Shown in pieces: positions 7,892 to 16,636 of a stretch of DNA of 64,000 nt (within the stretch, counting starts at the first letter, position 1; every line of letters starts with the position of its first letter). Where the stretch lies: contig CP053450.1 in the NCBI GenBank assembly GCA_013285505.1, positions 976,796-1,040,795 on the forward strand, in the 5' to 3' direction. Source of the DNA: Planctomycetota bacterium. GTDB taxonomy: Bacteria; Planctomycetota; Phycisphaerae; Phycisphaerales; UBA1924. Position numbers and translations under genes: made by a program. Below the pieces are notes generated by a model. It had not been told where the DNA came from. It saw only the letters and a list, made by a program, of their open reading frames with translations, and did no database searches.

Positions 7892-8584
7892 ATGGCTGCA
7901 ACCAAGGATGTGCTGTGGGACGGAATCATGTTCACGTGCGTCCGTATGCACTACAGTCTCAGTGATCCTGAGGCCTGGGAGGAGCTCCGCAAGGCGTTCA
8001 CGGAAGAGCAGGATCCGCTCTGGCTATTGGAGCAGGTGGAAGCCGACCTCCAGTGGTGTATCGAGCAGTTCGAACAGGAGTCTCCTGAGCCCCCGGCGAG
8101 CGAATCCGGGGAACACGTTCAATCAGCAAGGGCGGACTCACCGCGTCCCTCGAAGCGTCAGCCGAAGGGTCCACACCCGGATTCGCGGCGGAGAGAAATC
8201 GTCAAGTTCCGAGCGGACCAAGCGAAGTCCGCGTTGCGCGTGGTCAACGATCTTCGCCGATTCGTCGCGCAGCATCCGGAATCAGGGGTCGGCTTGGTCT
8301 GGGCGTACGGACTTGGACTCGAGATGTCGAAGCTCCGGCTCATCAGCTATGAGCCCGATGTCGATCGTGGACAGCGGGTACGGCGCGGGGCGTCGTCGGG
8401 CGGCACCGCCGCGGGGGGCCGCAACGCAGGTCGGGATTCCGCGATCATTGCTGCCTATCACAAGCTGCGGGCTGAGGATCCGGACGCCCTCGACTCCAAG
8501 TGCTACAAGCGCATCTCCGATGCGCATGGAGGCAAGCCTGGGGTCGAGAGGATTCGGCAGATTGTGACCTCTTCGTTCAGCTGA
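7892..8584 (+). CDS. Conserved island protein of unknown function (copy A)
   Basis: 230 residues. The N terminus 'DVLWDGIMF' and the middle block ('FRADQ...ALRVV.DLRRF..QHP.SG.G.VWA.GLG') are shared with 50965-51627 of copy B; the region between (residues ~65-105) is variable and charged. The C terminus 'CYKRISDAHGGKPGVERIRQI' looks like a short helix-turn-helix. AAGGGA precedes the ATG. It lies between integrase and excisionase-like genes and may be a regulator or directionality factor; this is inferred from position only. Confidence 0.7.
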   Translation: MAATKDVLWDGIMFTCVRMHYSLSDPEAWEELRKAFTEEQDPLWLLEQVEADLQWCIEQFEQESPEPPASESGEHVQSARADSPRPSKRQPKGPHPDSRRREIVKFRADQAKSALRVVNDLRRFVAQHPESGVGLVWAYGLGLEMSKLRLISYEPDVDRGQRVRRGASSGGTAAGGRNAGRDSAIIAAYHKLRAEDPDALDSKCYKRISDAHGGKPGVERIRQIVTSSFS

Positions 8585-8649
8585 GGCGACAGCCAGAAAA
8601 ATCCTAGAGTGCCGGCCAAATTTGGAAGTCATTGCGGCTTAATGGCGGC

Positions 8650-8928
8650 GTGAGCAATTCGCCGCAAGAGACGCGACCGCCCGCAATCAGCCTCGAGGAG
8701 CAGCTGCTCCCGCTCGCGCAGGCTGCCAAGCTGCTCCCCGGACGCCGCCACGGACGCCCGCCAGCACCAAGCACCCTTTATCGATGGGCGTGCTACGGAC
8801 TGAGTGGAGTCCGCTTGGAAGTCGTACAGGTGGGCGGAACGATGTGTACCAGCCGGGCTGCTCTGGAGCGGTTCTTCACCCGACTCGCTGCAGCGCGTCC
8901 GCCCGCGAAGGCGGGTGAGGATGGCTGA
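8650..8928 (+). CDS. DUF1580-type helix-turn-helix protein (copy A)
   Basis: 92 residues from GTG 8650. The pattern 'LPLAQAAKLLPGRRHGRPPA', 'STLYRWACYGLSGVRLEVV' and 'GTMCTSRAALERFF' is that of the DUF1580 family, small MerR/excisionase-like DNA-binding proteins frequent beside integrases in planctomycetes. Its stop overlaps the next start by 8 nt (ATGGCTGA), so the two are translated together. The copy B version is frameshifted. Confidence 0.8.
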   Translation: MSNSPQETRPPAISLEEQLLPLAQAAKLLPGRRHGRPPAPSTLYRWACYGLSGVRLEVVQVGGTMCTSRAALERFFTRLAAARPPAKAGEDG

Positions 8929-9199
8929 GTGGCTCACCCCAAAGCAGATCGCAAAGAGCCGTGGCATCCGACCCGGAACCGTTTACGGCTGGATCAGGTC
9001 CGGAGAGCTTCTCGCGGTTGACCATGCGGCGAGCGCACAGGGCCCGGCTCGGTGGAGGGTCAGCCAAGGTGCTCTCTCGGCGTTCGACGCCGGTCGATCG
9101 AATCGTGCCCAGGCCAGAACAACTGAACGACGAGCGTCGGGTGCGGGCGCGCGCGGGTCCGTCGCGCAGAGAACCACCCGAGTCGTGGAGTTTTTCTGA
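8921..9199 (+). CDS. Excisionase-like helix-turn-helix protein (copy A)
   Basis: 92 residues. The N-terminal 50 form a MerR/HTH_17-type domain: 'WLTPKQIAKSRGIRPGTVY', 'GWIRSGELLAVDHA', 'ARWRVSQGALSAF'. The C-terminal 40 residues are basic and low-complexity. Together with the upstream DUF1580 gene it forms an overlapping pair, a common arrangement for recombination directionality or early regulators. Almost the same in copy B (51923-52201). Confidence 0.8.
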   Translation: MAEWLTPKQIAKSRGIRPGTVYGWIRSGELLAVDHAASAQGPARWRVSQGALSAFDAGRSNRAQARTTERRASGAGARGSVAQRTTRVVEFF

Positions 9200-9266
9200 T
9201 GGACCATCTATGGAGGCTGGCAGCATTCACTCGTCAAGACGGAGATGGTCAGGGGAGGTTGCGGCG

Positions 9267-10463
9267 ATGCGGTCCAAGCACCAACAGAGTCGGCGACGGG
9301 ACCGCAACCATCGGCGGAGCAAGCAGATCAATCTGCGGCGTAGGCGGTCGGGTCTCTGGCTGTGGTGTCGGGAGAGGAGGCGGCCAGTGAGTCGTAAGCG
9401 CGCCAAACTCACGGGACTAGCGGAGTTGCTGGCTCTCGCGAGTCGAGCGAAGATTCCACGCAACGAGAAGGCGGTCCTCAAGGCCCTCGTGCAATTGGCG
9501 AACTGGGATACGGGCGAGGGCATCTGGGCATGTGTCAGCACCATTGGAAAGATGTCTGGGTACAAGCGCCGCCAGGCCGGGCTGATGCTAAACGCGCTTG
9601 AGCGGCGTGGACTCATTGTGTTCGTCCATCGATCTGCTGGGGGGAATGGATGCCGGCACAGGATCAACATTGAAGTTCGTCGACTTCGCCAACTCGCGAG
9701 TGCCGACGAAAGAGCGAATGAATCCGGGGACCTGAGCCCCGAACCGGAATTGCGCATTCAACGCCAATCAAGTGCGCATTCTGCGGCGATTAACTGCGCA
9801 CGCAGTGCGCACGATCAAGGAGAGACCAAGAACACCACCACCCCCCCCCAGCCCCCCGAGGCGCAGAGCAACGCCGGGAGATCAACGGAGCCGCCAGCGA
9901 GGGGAGGGGTGGGGACCACTCTTGATGAGCGGGAGCGAGCGGCCCGCATGTTGTTGCGACAAGGTGTTTGGTCGTCGACGGCTGAGGCGCTCTCGCAGAC
10001 CAACTCGCCAAGCGTCATCGCGTCGGCCATCAAGCTCGTCGACGAGATGCCCAGACCCCCAAAGGACCGCGGCGCGATGATCGTTCACAAGCTGCGATCC
10101 GGTGATGCGCAAAGACGCCATGAAACCGCAGAGTTGAATGTCGAGCGCGGCCGCGAGCGGGAGCGCATGCACGAGCGTGCGAGGCGGGCGCGATTAATGC
10201 AGGTCCGGCTCCGAGGGTTCAGAGGCACTCCCGAGGCGGCCGCGATCATGGAGTCGCTTCGCGTCGTCTCCAGTGTTTGGCCGACCGACGATGCCGTCGC
10301 GAAAGGTGCGCCGGTGTCGGACGAAGATCTGGGGCTTGCCGATACGGCCCCGGTGGAGCTTCTGCGAATCCTTGAGGAAGCGGCGCTGGAGCATCGTGCG
10401 CGATATGGAGTCGGGCACGAGGCGCATCGGCGGGTTGGCGCGCCGACCCAAGGAGCGTCATGA
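9267..10463 (+). CDS. Replication-initiator-like winged-helix protein (copy A)
   Basis: 398 residues from ATG 9267, which has AGGGGAGG 8 nt upstream; longer readings overlap the preceding gene. After a very basic N-terminal stretch (~40 residues, many Arg/Lys), residues ~50-120 give an HTH_36-type winged helix: 'IPRNEKAVLKALVQLANW', 'STIGKMSGYKRRQAGLML', 'ALERRGLIVFV'. The domain is known from plasmid and phage replication initiators. The middle is low complexity and includes a C8 run near 9842; the C-terminal ~170 residues are helical. Only about half the residues match copy B, far less than neighbouring genes. Confidence 0.65.
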   Translation: MRSKHQQSRRRDRNHRRSKQINLRRRRSGLWLWCRERRRPVSRKRAKLTGLAELLALASRAKIPRNEKAVLKALVQLANWDTGEGIWACVSTIGKMSGYKRRQAGLMLNALERRGLIVFVHRSAGGNGCRHRINIEVRRLRQLASADERANESGDLSPEPELRIQRQSSAHSAAINCARSAHDQGETKNTTTPPQPPEAQSNAGRSTEPPARGGVGTTLDERERAARMLLRQGVWSSTAEALSQTNSPSVIASAIKLVDEMPRPPKDRGAMIVHKLRSGDAQRRHETAELNVERGRERERMHERARRARLMQVRLRGFRGTPEAAAIMESLRVVSSVWPTDDAVAKGAPVSDEDLGLADTAPVELLRILEEAALEHRARYGVGHEAHRRVGAPTQGAS

Positions 10464-10572
10464 TGCCAATGAGACCACGGATTGCGAGGCTCGCACAGCG
10501 CAGCATCAGGCAATCATGCACTGAGGGGTGGGGGGGTCGCGGGTCCTTCCTGGCCTTAAAAAGCAGCGTGTT

Positions 10573-10642
10573 ACCCGCCGGAGCAGCAACCTCCGATGGG
10601 AGAGTTTCTTTTTGGGTGCGTCGTGCGCTTTGCACACCCCGA
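10573..10642 (+). promoter_or_regulatory. 70-bp block identical in both copies, before the methylase (copy A)
   Basis: By eye, 10573-10642 equals 53562-53631 base for base, although the genes just upstream differ widely and the sequence immediately before the block is divergent. It contains a T5 run, then GGGTGCG...GCACACCC able to form a hairpin. It precedes the methylase ribosome-binding site by ~15 nt. Candidates are a promoter/operator, a structured leader RNA, or a packaging or replication site. Confidence 0.5.
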
Positions 10643-10665
10643 TTGCCACGAACCGGGAGGGTCCC

Positions 10666-11919
10666 ATGCACGTCGAGATGAAGCCGATCGACTGGGTCAA
10701 GCCCTACGAGAACAACCCCCGCCAGAACGCCAAGGCGGTCCCCGCCGTGGTCGAGAGCCTGCGCCGCTACGGCTTCCGCCAGCCGATCGTCACCGACGCC
10801 AAGGGTGTCATCGTGGTCGGGCACACCCGGTACCTCGCCGCAAAGGAGCTCGGCCTCACCGAGGTGCCGGTCCACATCGCCACCGACCTGTCGCCGGCCC
10901 TCGCCCGCGAGTACCGCATCGCCGACAACAAGACCGCCGAGGGCGCTGAGTGGGACGCCAAGCTCCTGCCGATCGAACTCTCGGCGGGGATCGCCAGCGG
11001 CGCGGATTGGGGAGCGATGGGGTTCGGGGCACTCGAGCTGGGACGCCTGCTCTCGCCCTCGCTCACAGCCCGCGAGGGGGCCGAGCCCGACGACACCCCG
11101 GACCTGCCCATCACGCCGCGGTCGCGTCCGGGTGACCTCTACCGACTCGGTGAGCATGTGCTCGTCTGCGGCGACTCGGCGGGAGACGCGCCCAGCGCGG
11201 CTCCTCGGTGACGAGCACCCGGTCGTGGTCCTGACCGATCCGCCGTACGGCGTGGAGTATCAGGGCAAGACCAAGAACGCGCTGACCATCGAGAACGATG
11301 GGATCGATGGGTTGCAGCCCCTGCTCGAATCAACCCTCGGCAAGCTCGTCGAACACTCTGCACCAGGATGCGTCTGGTACGTCTGTGCTCCCGCCGGGCC
11401 GCAGTTCGCCGCCTTCGCCGCGGTGCTGGGCGACGCGGGTGTCTGGCGGCAGACCCTGGTCTGGGTGAAGGACTCGATGGTGCTGGGGCGTTCCGATCAC
11501 CACTACCGGCACGAAGCGATCCTGTACGGCTGGACGCCCGGCGGCGTGCACCACGCGCCGCCAACGAGGAGCCGAACCACCGTGCTCGAGTTCCCGCGTC
11601 CAAAGCGCAGCGCGGTGCATCCCACGATGAAGCCCGTGGCCCTGTTCGCCGACCTGCTCTCGGTCAGCAGCGATGCGGGCGACCTGGTGCTCGACCCCTT
11701 CTGCGGATCCGGCACGACGATCATCGCGTGCGAGCAGCTGCAGCGCGCCGCTGCCGCGCGATCGAGCTGGACCCGGGGTACTGCGACGTGATCGTGGAAC
11801 GCTGGGAGCGGTTCACGGGCGGGAAGGCGGAGCTGGTTCGGACGACCACGAGGAAGACCGCGAAACGGTCAAAGACCACTCGCCGGACGGGCGGGGCGAA
11901 GCGCAAAGCGGCACCCTGA
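10666..11919 (+). pseudogene. ParB-domain DNA methyltransferase, two frameshifts (copy A)
   Basis: Same gene as 53655-54905, but with one extra base near 11195 and two near 11745; the two shifts cancel, so the last part returns to the original frame. The N terminus is a ParB/Srx-like domain ('PIVTDAKGVIVVGHTRYLAA', 'EYRIADNK'). The methylase part has motif IV 'DPPYGVEY' and later motif I 'FCGSGTTIIACEQL', the order of the beta class (N4-cytosine or N6-adenine). The displaced central segment contains motif IV, so the product should be inactive unless the indels are assembly errors. Confidence 0.88.
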
Positions 11920-12036
11920 TCGGTGATTGGAACCGCGCGTCGTGCACCGCGAGGAGTACTACCTCACCCGAGACGGAGTGGATTCGAGAAGGGTGGCTGG
12001 CGGGAGAGTCCGGGTAGAGACCAGAAGGGGAACACC

Positions 12037-12282
12037 ATGGCACGAAAGCGCAGCAAGCCGAACCCACAAACCGAGGCCACGGCCCCCCTCAACCCCGACC
12101 GCCTGACTCCCGCCGAACTCGCCGCGGTCCTCTCCTCGACCGGGCTGGTGGCCCTCACCGAGGCCGACATCCTCCGGAGGATCGATCAGGGGGCCCCGGT
12201 CAACCCCGACGAGACCATGAGCCTCGTCGCCTTCACCGCGTGGCTGTTCGAGGCGCGGGAGAAGGCCAGGCGTGGCCGCTGA
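12037..12282 (+). CDS. Small protein preceding the terminase, sharing its N-terminal domain (copy A)
   Basis: 81 residues. After a basic start, residues ~22-75 read 'LTPAELAAVLSSTGLVALTE', 'ADILRRIDQG' and '...LVAFTAWLFEA'. The same pattern opens the terminase encoded next ('LKPAETQRLLNSTPLGTVLTE', '...LVRYAAWLYEE'), so the two genes carry homologous ~55-residue helical domains. The stop overlaps the terminase GTG start by 11 nt. By position and size it could act as a small terminase subunit or DNA-recognition partner; this is inference. Confidence 0.65.
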   Translation: MARKRSKPNPQTEATAPLNPDRLTPAELAAVLSSTGLVALTEADILRRIDQGAPVNPDETMSLVAFTAWLFEAREKARRGR

Positions 12283-14554
12283 CCCCAGGCACCTCAAGCC
12301 GGCCGAGACTCAGCGGCTGCTCAACTCCACCCCGCTCGGCACCGTGCTCACCGAGCGGCTCCTGCGGCGGCACCGGGACGAGGCCGGGTACCGAATCGGG
12401 GACGAGCACACGATCGACCTGGTGCGGTACGCCGCGTGGCTCTACGAGGAACTCCGCTGGCAGGCCCCCAAGCCCGAGGAGGGCGACCTGCGGGGCTACG
12501 ACGCGGTCCGGGAGCGGGCGGTGCAGCGCAACAAGGCCCTGTCGCTCTCGGGCCGCAACATCGGCGAGTTGCCCGAGGTCGAGCAGCCCAACCGGAAGGA
12601 GACCTGCGCCCGGGACTTCCGGCTCTTCGCCGAGACGTACTTCCCCGCGACCTTCACGCTGGCCTGGTCGCCCGACCACCTCCGGGTCATCGAGAAGATC
12701 GAGCGGTGTGTGCTCGATGGCGGGCTGTTCGCCATGGCGATGCCCCGGGGCAGCGGCAAGTCCTCGATGTGCGAGGCCGCCTGCCTGTGGGCGATCCTCT
12801 ACGGGCACCGGTCGTTCGTGGTGGTGATCGGGGCCACCGAAGAGCACGCCGACAACCTGCTCGACTCCATGAAGTCCGAGCTCGAGCACAACGACCGGCT
12901 GCTTGCCGACTTCCCGGAGGTCTGCTTCCCGATCAGAGCGCTGGAGGGCATCTACCAACGGGCCAACGGGCAGCTGTTCCGGGGCGAGGCCACCTGCATC
13001 GGGTGGGCGGCCAAGGAGCTGGTCCTGCCGACGATCCCCGAGAGCGCCGCCAGCGGGGCGATTATCCGGGTGGTGGGCATCACCGGTCAGCTGCGCGGGA
13101 TGAAGTTCAAGCGGCCCGATGGCGGGACCGCGCGGCCCTCGCTGGTCTTGATCGATGATCCCCAGACCGACGAGAGCGCAAGAAGCCCCTCGCAGTGCGC
13201 CAACCGTGAGCGGGTGCTGTCCGGGGCCGTGCTCGGGATCGGTGGACCCAACGTCCAGATCGCCGGGCTGATGACCCTGACGGTCGTGCGGCCGGAGGAC
13301 CTGGCCGACCAGATCCTCGACCGCGAGCGGCACCCCGAGTGGCAGGGGGAGAGGACCAGCCTGGTCTACGAGTTCCCGAGCAACGAGGCCAAGTGGTCTG
13401 AGTACGCGGGGATCCTGCGCAGGGGCATGGGGGCCGGTGAGGGCATCGCCGCGGCGACCACGTTCTACAAGAAACACCGGAAGGTCATGGACAAGGGGGC
13501 CAGAGTCGCCTGGGACGAGCGGTTCAAGCCCGAAGAGCTCTCGGCGCTGCAGCACGCCATGAACCTCAAGATCCTCGACGAGCACGCGTTCTGGTCGGAG
13601 TTCCAGAACAAGCCGCTGAATGAGTCCGCCGGTCTGGTCGGTCCGCTGACCGCCGCGGAGATCGCGGCCAAGACCAACGGCATGGAGCGGGGGCTGGTGC
13701 CGGCGTGGTGCGAGCATCTCACCGCGTTCATCGACGTGCAGGAGAAGATGCTGTTCTACGTCGTCGCGGGGTGGTCGGCCGAGTTCGGCGGGGCGGTGGT
13801 GGACTACGGGACCGAGCCGGACCAGAAGGACCCGTTGTTCACACTCCGTAGCTCGAGGCGGACCCTCCGGTCCAGGCACAAGGGCTCGAACCCCGGCATG
13901 GAGGCGTTGCTCTACGCCGGGCTCGAGTCGCTGGTGAACCGGCTGTGCGGGTCGGAGTGGAGGCGTGACGACGGGACGAACATGCGGATGGACCGGTGCC
14001 TGATCGACGCCAACTGGGGGGCATCGACCGACACGGTCTACCTGTTCTGCCGTCAGTCGGCGCTGGGCTCGCTGCTGTACCCGAGCCACGGGCGGTACGT
14101 GGGGGCGTCCAGCACGCCCTTCAACGACTACAAGCCCAAGCCCGGGGACCGGGCCGGGGTGAACTGGCGGATCCCGTCGGTGCGGGGCAAGCGGGCGGTG
14201 CGGCACGTGGTCTACGACACGAACTTCTGGAAGTCGTTCGTGCAGGAGCGGTTGGCGGTGGGGATGGGGGACCCGGGCTGCCTGTCGCTGTTCGGGCGGG
14301 ACGCGCGGGAGCATCAGCTGTTCGCCGAGCAGATGACAGCCGAGTACCCGGTGCGGACCGAGGGGCGGGGTCGGACCGTTGACGAGTGGAAGCTCAAGAA
14401 GCCGGGGTTGGATAACCACTGGCTCGACTGCGCTGTCGGGGCCGCGGTGGCGGCGTCGGTGCAGGGGGTGAGCTTGTTTGGTGCGCCGGACCCGAGGCGG
14501 AGGGTGAGGAGGAGGGTCAGTATGTCGGAGTTGCAGCGGGGTAGAGGCGGATAG
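12272..14554 (+). CDS. Large terminase (packaging ATPase-nuclease), copy A
   Basis: 760 residues from GTG 12272. Order: N-terminal ~55-residue helical domain shared with the preceding small protein; ATPase domain with Walker A 'MPRGSGKSS' near residue 155 and Walker B 'LVLIDDPQTDE' near 290; a C-terminal RNase-H-like nuclease suggested by 'FIDVQEKMLFYVVAGWS', 'CLIDANWGA' and 'NHWLDCAVGAA', reminiscent of GpA-type terminases. It would cut and translocate DNA into procapsids. No capsid or portal genes accompany it, so packaging would depend on a helper. Full length, nearly the same as copy B. Confidence 0.9.
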   Translation: MAADPRHLKPAETQRLLNSTPLGTVLTERLLRRHRDEAGYRIGDEHTIDLVRYAAWLYEELRWQAPKPEEGDLRGYDAVRERAVQRNKALSLSGRNIGELPEVEQPNRKETCARDFRLFAETYFPATFTLAWSPDHLRVIEKIERCVLDGGLFAMAMPRGSGKSSMCEAACLWAILYGHRSFVVVIGATEEHADNLLDSMKSELEHNDRLLADFPEVCFPIRALEGIYQRANGQLFRGEATCIGWAAKELVLPTIPESAASGAIIRVVGITGQLRGMKFKRPDGGTARPSLVLIDDPQTDESARSPSQCANRERVLSGAVLGIGGPNVQIAGLMTLTVVRPEDLADQILDRERHPEWQGERTSLVYEFPSNEAKWSEYAGILRRGMGAGEGIAAATTFYKKHRKVMDKGARVAWDERFKPEELSALQHAMNLKILDEHAFWSEFQNKPLNESAGLVGPLTAAEIAAKTNGMERGLVPAWCEHLTAFIDVQEKMLFYVVAGWSAEFGGAVVDYGTEPDQKDPLFTLRSSRRTLRSRHKGSNPGMEALLYAGLESLVNRLCGSEWRRDDGTNMRMDRCLIDANWGASTDTVYLFCRQSALGSLLYPSHGRYVGASSTPFNDYKPKPGDRAGVNWRIPSVRGKRAVRHVVYDTNFWKSFVQERLAVGMGDPGCLSLFGRDAREHQLFAEQMTAEYPVRTEGRGRTVDEWKLKKPGLDNHWLDCAVGAAVAASVQGVSLFGAPDPRRRVRRRVSMSELQRGRGG

Positions 14555-14609
14555 GCCAGCGAACAACGAAGCGGCGGGCCCGGAACGACTCAATGAGCGT
14601 CTCGCCGAC

Positions 14610-14738
14610 ATGATTCGCGCGAGCCGAGCGAGAGTGCGCATCGTCAGCGGGACGTGTGGTCATTGCGGCGGTAGCGGTCATGTTGCCGACCAGGTCATCC
14701 CTGCGGCCCGTTCATCACTGCTTGGTATCTCGGATTGA
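14610..14738 (+). CDS. Possible small zinc-binding protein at the island edge
   Basis: A 42-residue reading with a 'CGHCGGSGH' knuckle and a basic N terminus. It starts 49 nt past the end of island homology and its 3' end overlaps the DUF2188 gene on the other strand. No clear ribosome-binding site. It could be chance; the CxxC-rich motif is the only support. Confidence 0.25.
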   Translation: MIRASRARVRIVSGTCGHCGGSGHVADQVIPAARSSLLGISD

Positions 14739-14969
14739 TCTCGGGTCGTTCCCGTACGAATCCGTGTCGCGGATCTGGCCGTTGGTGCCGTGGATCCTCA
14801 GTTCGCCGCGAGTCTTCTGTGCCAGCGGCTTCCCGGCGTCGATGGCGGCCTTCTGTGTGGGATGCGTTGATGAAACGCGAGACGCGTTCTCTCGGCGAAC
14901 GGCCCAACCATCGTTGTGGGGGACGACGTGGTAGTTCTTGTTATCGCCGGATTCGCCGACGGGGTGCAA
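14715..14969 (-). CDS. DUF2188 domain protein
   Basis: 84 residues matching DUF2188: 'YHVVPHNDGWAVRRENASR', 'THPTQKAAIDAGKPLAQ', 'ELRIHGTNGQIRDTDSYGND'. These small proteins (function unknown) often accompany DNA-binding or stress genes. The start is read as TTG 14969; no ATG is available in frame upstream. The next minus-strand gene (histone-like) ends 30 nt upstream, so they may be co-transcribed. Confidence 0.8.
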   Translation of the reverse strand: MHPVGESGDNKNYHVVPHNDGWAVRRENASRVSSTHPTQKAAIDAGKPLAQKTRGELRIHGTNGQIRDTDSYGNDPRSIRDTKQ

Positions 14970-14998
14970 GAACGACGGATCTAATGTCTGTCAGATGA

Positions 14999-15567
14999 TC
15001 ACTTCGCGGTGTACTGCCCGCGGCCGATCTTCTTGATCAACGGACTCTTGATAAGCGTCTGGTTCACAATGGTGCGGAAGTTGGGGCTCGTCGTCTTGTA
15101 GCCGGCTTTCTGCACCGCCGTCGCGACCTCGCTCACACCCATCGTCTTGCCCTGCAGCGTCTTCGCGAGCGACACCTCGAGGCTGTTCTCGTTGCGAGGC
15201 CGGCGGCCGCCGCTCATGCGTGTCACGCGAACGCTCGCACCACTCTTGGGCCGGCCCGCCGGACGACGACCCCGCCGGCTGGCGGTGCTCACGCCGAGGG
15301 CGCCCGTTGATCGCCGCGATCTCGGCCTCGAGCCCGTCCACCTTGCCCAGCAGATCATCCCGCTTCGACTCGAGCCGCAGCCAGGTCTCGCGAACGACGC
15401 TGCAGTTCGGCGTGCAACTCGCCCGCCGAGGCGGCACGGAGCCCGCCGCCGCGGGGCGCGGACGCCTTGCGCGCAACCTTCTTGCCAGCACCAGCCTTAC
15501 GAGCGCCGGCCTTGCGTGTCGTCTTCTTCGCGGACTTCTTTGTGGTCTTCTTTGTCTTCTTCGCCAT
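14999..15567 (-). pseudogene. Histone-H1-like lysine-rich DNA-binding protein, two frameshifts
   Basis: Joining three frames gives one coherent protein. Residues 1-45 are an H1-type Lys/Ala-rich tail beginning 'MAKKTKKTTKKSAKKTTRK'. A coiled coil follows ('SKRDDLLGKVDGLEAEIAAI'), then an AT-hook-like 'GRRPAGRPKSG', then a conserved C-terminal domain ('LAKTLQGKTMGVSEVATAV', 'NQTLIKSPLIKKIGRGQYT') resembling a winged-helix unit. Frame breaks lie near 15400 and 15310. It is either a decaying chromatin-protein gene or intact with two assembly indels. Nucleoid-associated function is inferred from composition. Confidence 0.7.
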
Positions 15568-15786
15568 CGATATTCCTCTCTGTGACGCCTGCGTCTGGTG
15601 GTTCTGTCGCCCCTACAAAAAACAAAGGGGGGCAACAGCATTTCCCCCCACGAGCAAACCAATCGCTTGGTTCAAAGTTGCGAAGCTCGGATCTCGCACT
15701 GGCCCAGATAACCGCGGAGTGGCCAGAGTCTCTCAAGGCGGGACTCCCCCGATGGGGGCGAAGGATAGGCAGACCCGCCGAATCGC

Positions 15787-16578
15787 TCACCCGAGGCGGT
15801 ACCTCAGAACCCCAATCCCCAATCCGGCCAGATCCGCCCGATCAGCCTCGACAGCGGAATGCCGACCAACAACGCCACCACGACCACCAGCACCGGCCCC
15901 ACCGCCAGCCGTGTCGCCGCGCCCCCGCCGCGGATAGGCCTCAGCGACCTGCGCCTCGCTCAGTCCCGCGAGCCGCCCCACCTTCCGAAGCCGCCGCCGC
16001 CAAAGCTGCGCGCCACCGAGATAGAGCACCAACAGGAGTACGAGCATCGCCTCGGGGCCGAGCAACTCTTCACCTCTACCCATCACCGAGCCCGCAAAGA
16101 CCGAGCCGAAGTAGAAGAACATCGAGAGAAAACCGATCCCCACGATCAGCACCACCCAGGGCGAATACAGCCTCCCCATCGCCACCAGCCAGACTCGCCG
16201 ACGCACCCGCCGCACCACCGCAGAACCCGAGGAATCAGGAACGAGATACACCGCCAAAAGCCCGAGCGCATAGGGCAGCACGGCGAGCCCCGACGTCGTC
16301 ACCATGCACAAGCCGAGCAGAAGCAAATGCCCCCACACCACCTGCCACGTCGTCAACTCCAAGAACACCCGCCGCCGCGCATCCAGCCGGATGTCCTCCG
16401 CCGTGATCTCCGCCCCGCACTCCGGACACCGCCGCGCCCGCAGCCCCGCCAGCTCGTAATCGCAATACGGACACCGCTCCACACCCACGACAAGAAACGT
16501 CTCGCGGTCCGTCACCGCACCAACCGACGCCCCCTCGTGTTCCAGTCCGTCGCGCTGTCCCCGCGGTGCGTCCATCAC
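15787..16578 (-). CDS. Zinc-ribbon multi-pass membrane protein
   Basis: 263 residues. A cytoplasmic zinc ribbon 'CPYCDYELAGL...CPECG' near residues 35-55 precedes about four hydrophobic segments ('VVWGHLLLLGLCMVTTSGLA', 'VLPYALGLLAVYLV', 'WVVLIVGIGFLSMFFYFG', 'AMLVLLLVLYLGG'). The tail is Gly/Arg-rich. Such CxxC...CPECG membrane proteins are very common in planctomycetes and have no assigned function. A second example of different sequence lies at 37350-38297. Confidence 0.7.
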   Translation of the reverse strand: MMDAPRGQRDGLEHEGASVGAVTDRETFLVVGVERCPYCDYELAGLRARRCPECGAEITAEDIRLDARRRVFLELTTWQVVWGHLLLLGLCMVTTSGLAVLPYALGLLAVYLVPDSSGSAVVRRVRRRVWLVAMGRLYSPWVVLIVGIGFLSMFFYFGSVFAGSVMGRGEELLGPEAMLVLLLVLYLGGAQLWRRRLRKVGRLAGLSEAQVAEAYPRRGRGDTAGGGAGAGGRGGVVGRHSAVEADRADLAGLGIGVLRYRLG

Positions 16579-16636
16579 GTCAGCCTCTCATGTCATCCGG
16601 AACCAAGGCCGCCGCCTACCCCGCCAGCACCCAAGC

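Larger units (their letters stand above)
4139..14561 (+). repeat. Mobile island, copy A of two (10.4 kb)
   Basis: This block aligns end to end with 47242-57547. Gene order and orientation are the same: GNAT, IS transposase (minus strand), att/tRNA fragment, integrase, conserved unknown, DUF1580 protein, helix-turn-helix protein, replication-initiator-like protein, ParB-methylase, small protein, terminase. Similarity starts abruptly at 4139/47242 and stops 7 nt after the terminase stop codons. Divergence is uneven: the terminase, transposase, integrase and methylase genes are nearly the same, while the initiator and GNAT genes differ strongly. No capsid, portal, protease or tail gene is present. 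In copy A the transposase, integrase and methylase are frameshifted. Confidence 0.95.

Noticed and set aside
8961..9266. N-terminal 102-residue extension of the initiator-like protein
   Set aside because: Lies in another frame of the excisionase-like gene; the AGGGGAGG before ATG 9267 and the same layout in copy B fix the start.
11927..12110. Possible small protein 'EPRVVHREEYYLTRDGVDS' between methylase and terminase module
   Set aside because: Looks protein-like and is present in copy B (54913 on), but it has only a TTG start, no ribosome-binding site and overlaps the 81-residue gene; conservation is explained by the near-identity of the DNA.
12233..14641. Long minus-strand reading of ~800 codons opposite the terminase
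   Set aside because: Composition is Pro/Arg/His/Leu-rich without any domain, and it mirrors the codon structure of the plus-strand terminase; the matching reading opposite copy B has different ends.
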